Part shown: one piece after another, positions 17,656 to 27,557 of the stretch
Numbering within the stretch: the stretch's first letter is position 1
Layout: each line of letters starts with the position of its first letter
Assembly: GCA_002049455.2 (NCBI GenBank)
Contig: KV919284.1
Coordinates: forward strand, 1-31,500
Reading direction: 5' to 3'
DNA length: 31,500 bases
From: Porphyra umbilicalis
Lineage: Eukaryota; Rhodophyta; Bangiophyceae; Bangiales; Bangiaceae
Notes under the pieces: model-generated
What the model saw: the letters and a program-made list of their open reading frames with translations, nothing else
Told to the model about the DNA's origin: nothing
Databases searched by the model: none
Position numbers and translations under genes: made by a program

Positions 17656-20165
17656 CCGGACGGCATCTCGTGCATTGGTCGAACAAAAAGTGCGAAAAAT
17701 GCTAGATAAATGAAGAAAGTGTACATTTCAATGAAGAATCTATGAGTAAATACAGCCGGGGAACTTGGCTGTACTGGCACCCTTGGTCAAGACTCATTTG
17801 TGTGTTACACACTTTCAAAAGTTGCCTCAGCGCGCCTACTTTTTCACAAAGTTTCGCTCTGCCCCGCAGATCGAGCAACTCAGCTCTGTGTGTGACCACA
17901 ATGTCCTCCTCGCCCTCGGCCGCGTCCGTTCCCGCCCTCCTCCCCTCGCCACACACGAGGTCCTGCGCAAGTGCACGCCGTACCCCCGCCCCGCCCGTTT
18001 GCTCCGCTGATGCCGTAGCGATCGCGATTGCGGCGGCGACTGTCGCGGCGGCGGCGGTGGCGGCCGCGCCGTCTCGAGTGGGGCGTGCCTGCCCGCCGCC
18101 CCCACCCCGTCTAGGATGGGCAGGCGACCGGCGGCGCCGTCTCTCTCGTGGCTCCTGGAGACACGGGCGGCGAATGGTGTCGGCGCTGTCCCCAACGACT
18201 CGGCGGCGGGCCCCCTGCGGCGCGGCGGACCAGGCGGTGACTGCCCGTCTCGGCGACGCCGACGCTGTGGGGGGGGTGCCCCCAGAGGCAGCGGTACGGG
18301 GCCGCCGGCACCGTCCGCTACTCTGGCACACCTCGATGGGATGTTCCGTGGCCGTCGGCCGCCACCGAGGCCGCGACGTTGGCGTGAGGCCGCCCCCTGC
18401 CGTCGGCGGCCGCCAGCGGCGGCGCTGCGGGCCGCCGCCTGCCGTCGGCAGGTGCGCCGACGGGCGGGCGCCTCGCCGCCCGCGGGCGGCGGGGAGGGGG
18501 CGGCAGCGGCGGTCGGGGCGCCCGCCGCCCCGCCCGCGCGACCGCCCGCCCGCCCAACCGACGCCCGTGGCGGCGACGCGCGGGCGTGCGCCGACCGCAG
18601 CGGCGGGGCGCGGCGGTGCCGCGGGCGGCCGCCGCCACGGCTGCCGCCCGCTGGCGGTGGCAGCCGCCGCGGTCGGTGCCTGCCGGCGCCCGCGTGGCGC
18701 GCAGCGAGCGCCGCTGCCGCCGCCGCCGCGGCGCGGCACAAACACACTGCGGCGGACGGCGCCGCCGCGTGAGGCGGGGGAGGGACGACAGACGGGGTTT
18801 GGCGAGGCGGGGGGGGAAAGGGGGGGGGGGGGGGGGGGGGGGGGGCGCCTCCCCGACGCGGCAGCGGTGGAACCGCGTCGCGGGCGCTCGACCGCCCCCG
18901 GCCGCCGCGTGGCCGTCGGTGTGGTGGTGTGGCCCGCCGCCCCCCCCGCTCCCCCTCGTCCGCCCCACCCGCCCGCTGCTTGCGCGGCGGGCGCACCGCG
19001 GCCGTGGCGGCAGGCCGTCGCCGCCGCCTCCCCGGTCCCGTTGCCACCGTTGCGGCGACGGCGGCAGCGTGCGCGCGGCGGTACGGGACGCGGCGACGCG
19101 CCGTCGCTCCGGGCCGCCCCGGCGGGCGGCGGCACCCCGTCGGCGGCGCGCCGCCGCGGCCGCGACGGCGCCGCCACCGCCACCCGACGGGCAGCGGCGT
19201 CGGCGCGTCGCGGTGGCGGCCGGCGGCGGGGGTGTGCCCCATCCCCCCCCCCCCCCCCCCCCCCCCGCCCGTGCGTCGGCGGCGGATCGCTGTCGGGGTC
19301 GGCAGCAGCGCGACGGCGCCGCCGCCGCCGCCGCCGCCGCCGCTGATGCGCAGCGGCGGCTGCGACCGCGCGCGGCACGTCGGGCGGTGGCGGCGGCGGC
19401 GGCGACGGTGGCGGCGGCAGTGACGGCCGCCGCTGTGGGCGGCGGCGCCCCGCGCGCGCGGCGGCGGTGCCACACGGGCGCTCGGCGCGGGGCGGCGGGC
19501 AGACGCTGCGCCGCGCCGCGCGGCTGCCGCGCCGCGGCGCGTCGGCCCCCCCCCGCCCCGCCCCCTCGGCGGCGGCACGCGGACGTGCGGCAACGGGGAC
19601 GCGGGCGCCGCACGCCGCGGCTCGCGCTCGGCACGCCCCGCTGCCCGCGACGCTGCGCGTGCGACGCTGCTGCGCGCAGGTGAGGGGAGGGGGGGGGGGG
19701 GGGGGGCGGTGGCGCCACCGCCACGGGGCAAGGCGGTGCCCGCCGCCGCCGCCGCCGCCCGCGCGCCGGCGCGCCCGCCGACCGCGGCCGCCGCGCCGCC
19801 GGCGGCCGCGCCGGTCGCCGCGTCGGCCGCCGCTGGCGGCGGGCGGCGGGGGGCACCGCCGCCGCCGACCGGGGGGGGGGGGCCCCCCGAGCGTGGAAAA
19901 ACACTACCAGATCCCGCAGGTGCAAATCGGCTTCTGTACCTATCAAACTCATCCCGCATGTTGGACCGCACCGGCCCCTATTGCCCCTCTGAGACGGTGT
20001 GTGAACACGAGATCTCTAACCTTTGCAGAGCCTTGCATCACGATGGCAGCGTTCGAACCCTGGGCACAGGCATCAGATCAGGTAAGTTGAGGCAACATCA
20101 TATTTCTGAGCAGAAGTGGCTGTTTATTATATTTCGAGGCCGAGGTGTCTGACGCCGTCTCATAC
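17656..20165. other. extreme GC-rich region with conflicting ORFs
   Basis: Long frames are open on both strands and I cannot decide between them. On the plus strand an ATG at 17901 gives a transit-peptide-like start (MSSSPSAASVPALLPSPHTR), and a frame at 18116-18772 begins MGRRPAAPSLSWLLETRAAN. Further right, KHYQIPQVQIGFCTYQTHPA and LTFAEPCITMAAFEPWAQAS lead to a good donor CAG|GTAAGT at 20080. On the minus strand a 711-codon frame begins MRSNMRDEFDRYRSRFAPAG at 19971. G/C runs are frequent, including 26 G at 18820-18845, so frames may be broken. At least one gene is likely here, but its structure is unresolved. Confidence 0.35.
18820..18845 (+). repeat. 26-base G homopolymer
   Basis: The longest mononucleotide run in the window. 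Runs of this length are error-prone both in replication and in sequencing. Confidence 0.85.
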
Positions 20166-20470
20166 CCCAATCTGACCGTGATCATGGCCTAGTACGACTA
20201 CAGGACACGGCGGAGGGGGGGGGCTGTTCTTCTACACCATACCGATGCAGAAAGGATAACAACGAAAGAGGGGGGGGGGGGAGGGGGGGACACAGGCGAG
20301 AGAAAAAGAAGAATGCATCGGCGAAAGGAGGAGGACATCGGCCCACAAAGAGAGAGGAAAGAATCCCAACTGGACGCAAGCCGGCCGTCAGGGAGGGTGG
20401 GGAGGGGGGGGGTGGGGGGTGAAGCTGAGGGGGGAGCACAGCGGGGCAGGTGGGTGAAGGAGGCGGAGGG
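20166..20470 (+). repeat. left arm of the fold-back
   Basis: Pairs with 21015-21357 in inverted orientation. The arms differ by many single changes and by different G-run lengths, suggesting an old duplication; identity by eye is roughly 75-80%. Confidence 0.75.
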
Positions 20471-20601
20471 ACCGCTGTGGGCAGCGAGAAACAGGTGGAG
20501 ACAGCCCAGAAGACCAGCAGAAGGCAGGCCGGCAGGAGACGGGGGAGGGGAAGGTGGGGAGGGAGGGAAGGCGACGTGGAGGCGGCAGGACGGGGGGGGG
20601 A

Positions 20602-20698
20602 GTGCACAGTACGAGGAAGGGGGTGGGGAGTGCACAGTACGAGGGGGGGGGGGGGGGTGCACAGTACGAGGGGGGGGGAGGGGAGTGCACCGTGCGGC
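20602..20698 (+). repeat. short G-rich tandem repeat with GTGCACAGTACGAG
   Basis: The 14-mer GTGCACAGTACGAG starts at 20602, 20630 and 20657, with a variant GTGCACCGTGCGG at 20685. The copies are separated by G runs of varying length (period 27-28 bp). It lies between the arms of the fold-back. Confidence 0.8.
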
Positions 20699-21014
20699 AG
20701 GTCAGCGAAGGGGGCAGAGAGGGCCGTGTGGGAAACATGCTGGGTGTCGTTTCAAGTGAGGCCGTCACTCGCAGGGCGGGCAATCTTGAATCCATGCGGA
20801 TCGGGTCCAGCTGGCCAATGGTGGGAAAGCACGTCACTTCTGTCGCATCCGATCTACGCAGCTATTGGCTCCTACGTCTCGAAGCAGCTTGAACGGATCC
20901 CGACGAGAAGCGCGCCCAAACCGGTCTTTCGCCGATGCCTCAGTCAGATGCCGCCCACCCTCTTCATGACACATGCTGCGGTGCTACTCCCAGATCCCTT
21001 GCTACTCGTTCCCC

Positions 21015-21357
21015 CCCGCGCCCCCCCCGCCCTCTTCGGCCACCTGCCCTCCAGTGCACTCCCCTTCCGCCCCCCCCCCCCCCCCCCACCCCCGCCCCCC
21101 CCGCCCCCCCCCCCCCCCCCCGACGGCCGGCCTGCGTCCATCCGGGCTTCTTGTCTGTGCTTGTCGGCCGATGCCCTCCCTGCGCCGATGCTATTTTCTT
21201 CTTCTCTCTCGTCTGCGTCCCTCCCTTTCCCCCCCTCCCCCCCCCCTGTTGTTATCCTTTCTGCATCCGTATGCTCTAGAAGTACAGCCCCGCCCCCCCG
21301 CCGTGTCCCGCAGTCGTAGTGTACCAGGCCATGATCAGGGGCACTCGGGAACGAGGA
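21015..21357 (-). repeat. right arm of the fold-back
   Basis: Inverted copy of 20166-20470. It contains several very long C runs (21070-21120) where the left arm has shorter G runs. Confidence 0.75.
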
Positions 21358-22034
21358 GGAGGGAAGGCGCGTCGGACTCGAAGCATAGAATTTCGCTTCT
21401 CCAAACCCATAAATGAAGCCTGTCATTGTGAAACCTTTCAGATACGGGAGGAACAAATCCATAGCCTTGCATGATGTCGGGGCTCTCACGTGTGGTCATG
21501 TGACGGGGCTCTCACGCGTGGTCATTGTGTCGGTCGCGCGATAGCTCCCCACGACTGTTCTGGCCCACAATCTCTAAGTTTTGCTGAAGGCTGCCACAGG
21601 GGCCTTCAGGGGTGGGCGCGTGCAACATGCGGGATGCGTTTGATTGGTGAAATGGCCGATTTGCACCCTAGAGACGGCGAGTGACCGACTCAGCTCGTCG
21701 AGATCTGTCCTGTGAGGCTATCTCCAAGTCAATCTGATCGAATGTCAAGAACTGGTGGATGCGCACTGGTGACTGCTGACTTTTTCCCAAACTGTGTGTC
21801 TGTGTTCTCACGAAAAGTGGAAGCTTCGCTACCTGGTCCCTGCCCTGGGGGACCAACTTGTTTGGTACGCGTACCAAATAACTCAGAGCCTACCGGAATT
21901 CCCAACGTGGCTCCGGGATCTGTGTAATGCTGAGACCCAGAAGAGCCACCTTAACTAGGGGTGCACCCCTGCCATGAAAACGCATTACGACTGTACCAGC
22001 CCACGTCTTGGTCTGAGGTCCCCACTGCGGCTGT
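21358..22034. other. intergenic with a 26-bp direct duplication
   Basis: No ORF is convincing. GGGGCTCTCAC followed by GYGTGGTCAT occurs at 21479-21499 and again at 21505-21525, a tandem duplication of 26-bp period with one mismatch. Base composition is moderate (about 50-55% GC), unlike the gene-bearing parts. Confidence 0.5.
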
Positions 22035-22036
22035 TA

Positions 22037-22660
22037 TGGTGCGTGTCCCAAAAATGAGACATGCGCGTTTTCTGAAGGACTGACACATCACTGCACGGGG
22101 GCAGGTGGGGTGGGGTACGAGAAAATTCTCCAGTGGCCTCCATGGAAAGAGCCTCTCCCGACGCGTTCTGGCTGACAACTCCTTAGTACCCGCCTGTGGG
22201 CACTGTTCTGTGGACCTCTCAGATAGCCCCGATCTTGGAGCCAGTCTTTTTCAGGTTCTTGGGGTTACAGGTTTGCAACGCCAAAGCTCATGTGCTAACT
22301 GGAGCTTCGATGAGGGGTGTCCCAAATCGTGTTTTCTTCACAGGGGGCTACATGGGGGTCTTTTTCACGTTTTATTGGTAAGGTCGTGCCGTTTTCTTCG
22401 TGCACGAACTGTCAGCACATGCCTGCTCTAGTATCCGTGCATTTGATTGGGGCGCGTGATCGTCACCTGTCGAAGCTTCAATGAATGACACTTTCCCCCA
22501 TGACACGTCAGGAGGTCGCCTCTGCTAACACTGTCAGGGGCCGTTCTGGAAGCACAGTGGGGCCGAGTGGGTCACATTACATTATCGGACCGTTGCAGAA
22601 GGCCAGTGGGCCGAGAAAAAAAGAAAAATCCGCGATGTCTCATTTTTGGGACACGCACCA
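22037..22660. mobile_element. Tc1/mariner-type MITE
   Basis: TGGTGCGTGTCCCAAAAATG and the following GAGACAT are exactly inverted at the other end, giving a perfect 28-bp inverted repeat when the flanking TA is counted (22035-22062 and 22635-22662). A TA on each side with a repeat starting directly inside it is what Tc1/mariner insertions leave. The 624-bp interior has no transposase-like ORF, so this is a non-autonomous MITE. Confidence 0.85.
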
Positions 22661-22706
22661 TAGAGACTGATATGGCACTTCCCCAAAAAATGGGCACCCG
22701 CGGATC

Positions 22707-23680
22707 GTACGCACGATGCCCCTCTCACAGGCACCGTGAGGGGCGGCACGTTGTCAAAGGAGCGCACGATGTCTTACAGAAAAAGCTCAACACGAGTTCG
22801 AATGCAAGGATATTTCTCGCCCATCACGTGCCGGGATTGCGGAATCGAGGAGGACGAGCGGTCTGATGGCCCATTGTCTTAGCCGAGTAGGCCAGATCTC
22901 AATATCGGGCTACTTGTTTCCATTAAGATTCCCGGTTTCGACATCGTGCAGGGCATCGTGCGCGATGCACAGTGTCCACTTCGTGCAGCGCTAATCGGCA
23001 GCCCCTAACTGAACCCGCGGAGTCGGGTCGGCTGATTTCGTCCCAGTTAGAGCTGCCAATTTCGGGCCTCTGTGCCTGAAAAAAGCACATCGTGCAGGAC
23101 ATCGTGCCAGCCGATCGAACGTGCAATCTGTAATGTGCGGCGTGCAAAATATGGCCATCCCGTCGGCGGCGTGCAGCTGTGCGCGGATCTGCGGACTGTG
23201 CAAGGCAGCATCGATTTTTCATTGGTTGTGTGCCTCGTGTCGTGGGCGTCGCGAGTGTCGATCTCCTGAATTATTCAGCAGTGGACCGCCGTTCCGTTCC
23301 CCGACTGTTCAAGGCACCCCCCTCTGCCTGCACACTGCGACAGCCCACGTCACACCCTCTCGAGCGGCGCAAAGTCGAGCGAGACGTCGTGGGATGGGCC
23401 ATCGGCGACGGGGGCCACCAATGGACTTGGCACAGAACAGAAAACGCCTCCAAGCTGGCGCAGCAGGATACTCAATGAGCATCTCATCGATCGTCCTACT
23501 CCTCGACCTAACACAGAACACACATAATCTGCGGCTGTACAGATATGTCTGCCAAATTTTATGGCCGACGGACTGTCCGCGTGTGGCTGTGCTGCCTGCA
23601 GAGCTTCGCACGAGAGATCTCAAGAAAACACCCAATGGCGTGCGGTCCGCTGATGAGCTGGAAAGAGGGGTGGCGGATTG
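22707..23680. other. non-coding, with a duplicated 20-mer and an inverted repeat
   Basis: CATCGTGCAGGGCATCGTGC at 22942-22961 recurs at 23088-23107 with one change. Between them, GGCAGCCCCTAACTG (about 22997-23011) and CAGTTAGAGCTGCC (23044-23057) can form an imperfect stem. No convincing ORF is present. Composition is about 55% GC, then rises sharply at the minisatellite. Confidence 0.5.
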
Positions 23681-23684
23681 CCAC

Positions 23685-23850
23685 CCCACCGTCGCCATCC
23701 CCACCGTCGCCACCCCCACCGTCGCCACCCCCACCGTCGCCACCCCCACCGTCGCCACCCCCACCGTCGCCACCCCCACCGTCGCCACCCCCACCGTCGC
23801 CACCCCCACCGTCGCCACCCCCACCGTCGCCACCCTCACAGTCGCCACCC
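23685..23850 (+). repeat. 15-bp minisatellite, about 11 copies
   Basis: CACCGTCGCCACCCC is repeated almost perfectly about 11 times. Because the period is a multiple of three, it reads as (SPPPP)n, (PTVAT)n or (HPHRR)n in the three plus frames. The SPPPP reading resembles extensin/pherophorin wall proteins, but no signal peptide or ordered domain accompanies it, so I do not call a gene. Confidence 0.9.
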
Positions 23851-25490
23851 TTCATGTCACCGTCGTCGCCCCCACGCTCGGCGCCCCGCTTCCTCCGCCA
23901 CCGCCCCCGCAGCCACCGCCGCCGCCGCCGCCCTAATCGCCCCGGCCAGCGCCACCGTGGTGGCCGCCCCCGATCCCGCCGCCGCCGCCCTCGCCCGCGC
24001 CCTGGTGGCTCCCTCTCTCGCGGCCCCGCCCCCGCCCCCGTTGTCGATGCCGCCCCCGCCACCGTTGTCGCCGCCGCCCCGCCCCCGTTGTCACCGCCGC
24101 CCCCGCCCCCGTTGTCGCCGCCGCCCCGCCCCGTTGTCGCCGCCGCCCCCGCCCCCGTCTTCGCCGCCGCCCCCGCCCCGCCGTCGCCGCCCCCATCGTC
24201 GCTGCCCCCACCATCGCGCCCCGTTTCTTCTCGATCGCCACACCCGCCCCAACTGTGGCTGCCGCCGTCCCCGCCGACGCCACCCCCGCCTCGGCCCCCG
24301 CCGTCGCCGACGCCGCATCTGTTTTGTGTTCCCTCCCGCCGTCGCTGTCCTCTTTCTTTTTTCGTCTGAACCTCACCCTACTTTTTCTGCTCTCTCCACT
24401 TCTCTCTCTCTTGTGTTGTCAGTTTTGAGCCACATAAAGTTTTCCTGTTCACTGCAGGCGTTCGCTCCGAGACGCCGTGGGCTAGTGTAGATAAAGTGAC
24501 CACTCCCCCCTTCGCAGAATGTTGGTCATCGTGGCGGCGGCTTCCATGCGCGTGAGCACGATAAGGCAGAGGGAGCAAATATCCGCACGGAAGGAGAGCG
24601 CGGAATGGGGTGGGTGCGAGAATAAAACCTCAACACATATTCGTTTTTTTTTGGCGCAGAGGCGCAACTGGCCGATGAAATGCACACAAAGCAGAGAGCC
24701 GATCGGACTTGGCGGCGATGATGGCCGTGGCGAAGGCTGAGGAGGTGGTATCGATAGATGCGAGCAGAGATCATTGTTAACGCCTAGAAACAGCAAGACA
24801 AGAGAAGGAAAAAGAAAGTGGACGGAAAGTAAGGTGAGTTGTGGTCGGAAAAAAAAGAAGAAAGGGGACAGGCGACGGGCGGCGGCGGCGGCAGCAGCGC
24901 GCCGACGGGCCCCCCCCGCCGCCCATACCCGCCGCCGCTGATGCGGGCGGCGGCGGACATGGGCGCGGTGCGGCGGCGGGGGGCCTGCACCGGCACCCCC
25001 CGCAGCTGCGCTTGCCGGCGCTTGCGGCGCCTGCCGCCGTGTCGGGCGCAGGGCCGTCCCCCCCGCGGCGCCGCGGCAGGGCCAACGCGGGCCGCGCCCG
25101 CGGGCGGGGTGGCCGCCGGCGGCTGCACCCGCCGAGAGGCGGCGGGCGCGGTCGCGCCTGTTGTCGCCGTGTCCCCGCCGCCGGCCGCCGGCCGGTGACT
25201 CCGCCGACGCGGCTGTAGCGCCGGCGGCCGACGGGCCGGCGGGGGAGACGGCGGCGGCGGCGGCGCCCGACGCGCCCGCCGCGTCGCCGCCCCCGTAGCC
25301 CGCGCCCCCCTCGAACGCCCGGCTGGCGCCGTTACGGTCGGGGGGGCGCACCCCCCCCGCGGCGGCGGCGGGCCGCCCATCGGCGTTGTCATTGCCGCCG
25401 TCGCTGCCGCAGCGGCGGCGGCTGCCCGTCGTCAAACGCCGCCGACGGCGGTGCAGGCGGCAGCCGACGAGCATGCGGCGGCGGGCCTGA
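23851..25490. other. C-rich repeats followed by an uncertain minus-strand coding stretch
   Basis: From 23880 to 24330 degenerate GCCCCCGCCCCCGTTGTCGCC-type repeats continue. From 24370 to 24840 the DNA is AT-richer. On the minus strand a polypyrimidine tract ending TTTCTAG (24785) looks like a splice acceptor, and IDTTSSAFATAIIAAKSDRL just beyond it has coding-like third positions, but no consistent exon chain results. From 24880 to 25490 Ala/Gly/Arg-rich frames are open on both strands. Confidence 0.35.
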
Positions 25491-26053
25491 TCATGATCCC
25501 CTCCGCCCCGCCGGGCGGGGCGCCAACGTGCCGGCCGGCACTAGCGGCGGCGGTCGCGGCGGCGCCAAGCCCCCGACGCGATCCGCCCGACCGCCAGGCG
25601 GGGCGGTCGACGTGGCGGCGGCGGCGGCGCCGCCGCGCCGCCGCCGATCGTGGTGACCCACAGGCGGCCGCCCGGGTCCCCCCCGCCGACGCCATAGCCG
25701 CGGTTGTACCCGCCCCTCCCCCCCACCCCGCGCCACAAGGTCACCGCTCACCACCACCGCCTCGGGCGCGAGCGCCGGCACGAGGCCGCCGGCGGCGGCG
25801 CGCAGCGCCGCGCGCGACTTGCCGCCGTCGCCGCGTCCGCCTTTATCCACGTGCGCGTCGGTGAGTTGGAAGAGCGCCGTGACGCCGCCGGGGGTGTGGC
25901 CCCAAACCCGTCGGCCGCGAGGGCGGCGGCGATGGGGGGGGGGGGGCGGCGGCCGCCGCCGCGATTGGGGGAGGGGGGGGAGGAACACCCCGAGGAGGAT
26001 GGCGTCGACTCTGCTGGCCAAGACGGCGGCGCAGAGGAGGTCGGTAGGGAGAT
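25491..26053 (-). pseudogene. metallophosphoesterase fragment with N-terminal membrane segment
   Basis: The minus strand reads a hydrophobic segment (LCAAVLASRVDAILLGVFLP), then GGVTALFQLTDAHVDKGGRG and a helix leading to LVPALAPEAVVVSGDLVARG. FQLTDAHVD matches the D-x-H motif, and VVVSGDL the GD motif, of calcineurin-like metallophosphoesterases, which bind two metals in the active site. Almost all third positions are G or C. The next family motif, GNHD, is not found in any minus-strand frame downstream; only YNRGYGVGGGDPGGRLWVTT follows. The membrane segment and the enzyme part may be linked by a frame change around 25888-25892. I read this as the N-terminal half of a gene, truncated or degraded, inside a possible transposon. 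Membrane-anchored enzymes such as TMEM62 have a similar start, but that assignment is tentative. Confidence 0.5.
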
Positions 26054-26544
26054 GGGGGGGGGGGGGGGGGGGGGGGGACGTCGTCGGCGGGGCGGGGGCA
26101 TCACCGTCGGCAGATGGTCCAGACCCCGCCGCGGCGCGCCCTGCCGGCCGACGCGCTGCTGTCCGACTGGGACGGGCGGGCGGCGGCGGCGGCGGCCGAA
26201 CGCCGCGCCGCCGCTGCCGGTGCCAGCGACCCCGCCGTCGCCGCGACGGCGCCCCCAACCATAGAGCCGGCGGCCGTGCGGTGGCCGCCTCCCGTCGCCG
26301 GGCTGCCGTCCCCGTTTCCCGCGCCGCCGATGGCGGCCTCCCCCGCCCGCACGGCGGCGGCGGGCGCGCCCTCCCCAGGTCCGGCAGCGTCGGCGTCCCC
26401 CCCCCGCCCCCTCTGCGTCGGCATTCCCCCCGCCGCTGCCGTCCGCGTCTCCGTCGCTGCCGACGCCGCTGACGCCCCTCACACCCGCCCGAGGTCCCCC
26501 AGCGGTGCATACCAGAGCGCCCGCACCGACGCGGCCGCCACCGC

Positions 26545-26637
26545 CTAGGGGCCGAGGCGGCACGCGAGGGACGCGGCCGCGTCGGGGACGACGGTTGTGA
26601 GCCGCCGCACCGCCGCGCCTTCCGCGTCGGTGGTGGC

Positions 26638-26674
<37 letters not shown>

Positions 26675-27002
26675 AAGAAAGTGGGACCGGCGGCGGCGCC
26701 GCTGGAGGCGGCGGCAACGGCGTGGGTGAGGGCGGGGGAAGCGAGGGTGGAGGCGGGCGTGGAGGGGACGAGGGCGGCAACGGCGTGGGCGGGGCGGTGG
26801 CGGCGGCGGCGTGGGCTGGGGCGGCGAAAGCGGGTGCGGCCGCGGTGGCGGCGGGGGTGGCAGCGGCGAGGGCGGGGGCGTGGGCGAGGGCGGCCTCGGC
26901 GCGGGCGGGCGCGGCCAGGGCGGGGGCGGGGGCGGCCATGGCGGTGGCGGCGGCGGCCATGGCGGGGGCGGCGGCGGCCATGGCGGGGGCGGCGGCGGCC
27001 AT
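26545..27002 (-). CDS. Ala-rich hypothetical, frame broken
   Basis: From ATG 27002 the minus strand reads (MAAAAPA)n and further Ala/Pro-rich sequence. After a change of frame near 26780 it reads LTHAVAAASSGAAAGPTFFA, an Ala helix, then DAEGAAVRRLTTVVPDAAAS and RLGP with TAG at 26545. The last part has a strong G/C third-position bias. After the stop, AVAAASVRALWYAPLGDLGR continues in the same frame, so the TAG may be a disabling mutation of a longer gene running towards the metallophosphoesterase fragment. No domain is recognised. Confidence 0.3.
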
Positions 27003-27011
27003 GGCGGGGAC
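26928..27011 (+). repeat. 21-bp minisatellite, 4 copies
   Basis: GGCGGCGGCCATGGCGGGGGC is repeated with exact 21-bp spacing; the internal CATGG occurs at 26937, 26958, 26979 and 27000. It forms the MAAAAPA repeat of the minus-strand Ala-rich ORF. Confidence 0.85.
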
Positions 27012-27139
27012 GTGGGCGGAGAGGGCGGGGGCGGGGGTGGACCCAGGAGTGATCTGCAGTGGCCGATCGCAGATTCTGTGGCCACGAGTGGCCGGCCCAA
27101 TTGCACACAGTGAAAGTGGCGGCGGTACACGAAAAAAAT

Positions 27140-27448
27140 ATGATTCTGCCTCCTGAACAGGCCATAGGACCTCTAGACGACGATCGCATTCGCCAGAGGC
27201 GGACAAAAAACGCATACTCAAATGACGCGCGACGGCGGATCGTGCCGATGAAGAAAGAAATGCCCCCAGACATAAGGCTTTCTTCCTTGCAAGAGCAGAA
27301 GGCCTTTGGTGACGTTTTTCGGCTTCCTGCCTCTCGCGTGGGGATCATCAGAGTGCGACAAGGTTTACCGGGGCACAAATGCGGCACAGTCACTGGCTTC
27401 ACATGCAGGAGGATCGCTTACAGCACGATGCGGAACGATGCTTCCTGA
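27140..27448 (+). CDS. small hypothetical ORF next to the right inverted repeat
   Basis: The 102-aa frame starts MILPPEQAIGPLDDDRIRQR and continues TKNAYSNDARRRIV and LQEQKAFGDVFRLPASRVGI. It has a mixed, protein-like composition, unlike the low-complexity frames around it. It ends inside the inverted repeat at 27447. It vaguely recalls HTH regions at transposase N-termini, but its orientation (running outward into the repeat) does not fit a normal mariner gene. It may be a remnant. Confidence 0.25.
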   Translation: MILPPEQAIGPLDDDRIRQRRTKNAYSNDARRRIVPMKKEMPPDIRLSSLQEQKAFGDVFRLPASRVGIIRVRQGLPGHKCGTVTGFTCRRIAYSTMRNDAS

Positions 27449-27483
27449 TCGGCGGTGTGTCCATTTTTGGGGGAAGTGCCATA

Positions 27484-27557
27484 AGGGCTGTAACTGGGGT
27501 TGTTAGTGGGGCTGTTAGTGGGGTTGTTACTGGGGCTGTTACTGGGGCTGTTATATA
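27484..27557 (+). repeat. 12-bp repeat array 1 (GGGGYTGTTAST)
   Basis: About six units alternate GGGGTTGTTAGT, GGGGCTGTTAGT, GGGGTTGTTACT and GGGGCTGTTACT. It starts immediately outside the inverted repeat ending at 27483. It is the reverse complement of the repeat family at 29508 and 30661. Confidence 0.85.

Larger units (their letters stand above)
20166..21357. mobile_element. long fold-back (inverted-duplication) element
   Basis: The outer arms at about 20166-20470 and 21015-21357 are imperfect reverse complements. Shared blocks in the same order are TGATCATGGCCT, GGACACGGCGG, GATGCAGAAAGGATAACAAC, GCATCGGCG, CATCGGCC, GGCCGGCCGTC and GGGCAGGTGG. About 545 bp lie between the arms, including a short GTGCACAGTACGAG repeat. 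No transposase is visible. This could be a non-autonomous fold-back transposon or a local inverted duplication. I could not fix a target-site duplication. Confidence 0.75.
22673..27481. mobile_element. possible 4.8-kb mariner-like element enclosing host-like DNA
   Basis: Another inverted-repeat pair, related to but distinct from that of the neighbouring MITE, lies at 22671-22706 and 27447-27483. Both start TATGGCACTTCCCC, continue with a poly-A tract and TGGRCAC, and reach a CCGC-GATC block after about 36 bp with a few differences. TA flanks both ends. The interior holds minisatellites and minus-strand coding debris, including a metallophosphoesterase fragment. I found no transposase. The two ends may belong to one element carrying captured sequence, or to two separate elements of the same family. 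Confidence 0.45.

Noticed and set aside
20045..20056. GTTCGAACCC resembling a tRNA B box
   Set aside because: The upstream sequence has no A box and cannot be folded into a cloverleaf.
23685..23850. Regular spacing suggesting a CRISPR-like array
   Set aside because: The 15-bp units are contiguous with no spacers, so it is a simple minisatellite in a eukaryote.
23545..24369. Plus-strand frame with (SPPPP)n resembling extensin or pherophorin
   Set aside because: The repeat is a 15-bp minisatellite, and the other frames give equally regular peptides. There is no signal peptide or flanking domain, and the preceding sequence lacks coding bias.
26114..26548. 144-aa plus-strand ORF (MVQTPPRRALPADALLSDWD)
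   Set aside because: It has some coding bias, but it lies opposite minus-strand coding debris, has no domain and no promoter. I could not rank it above the minus strand.
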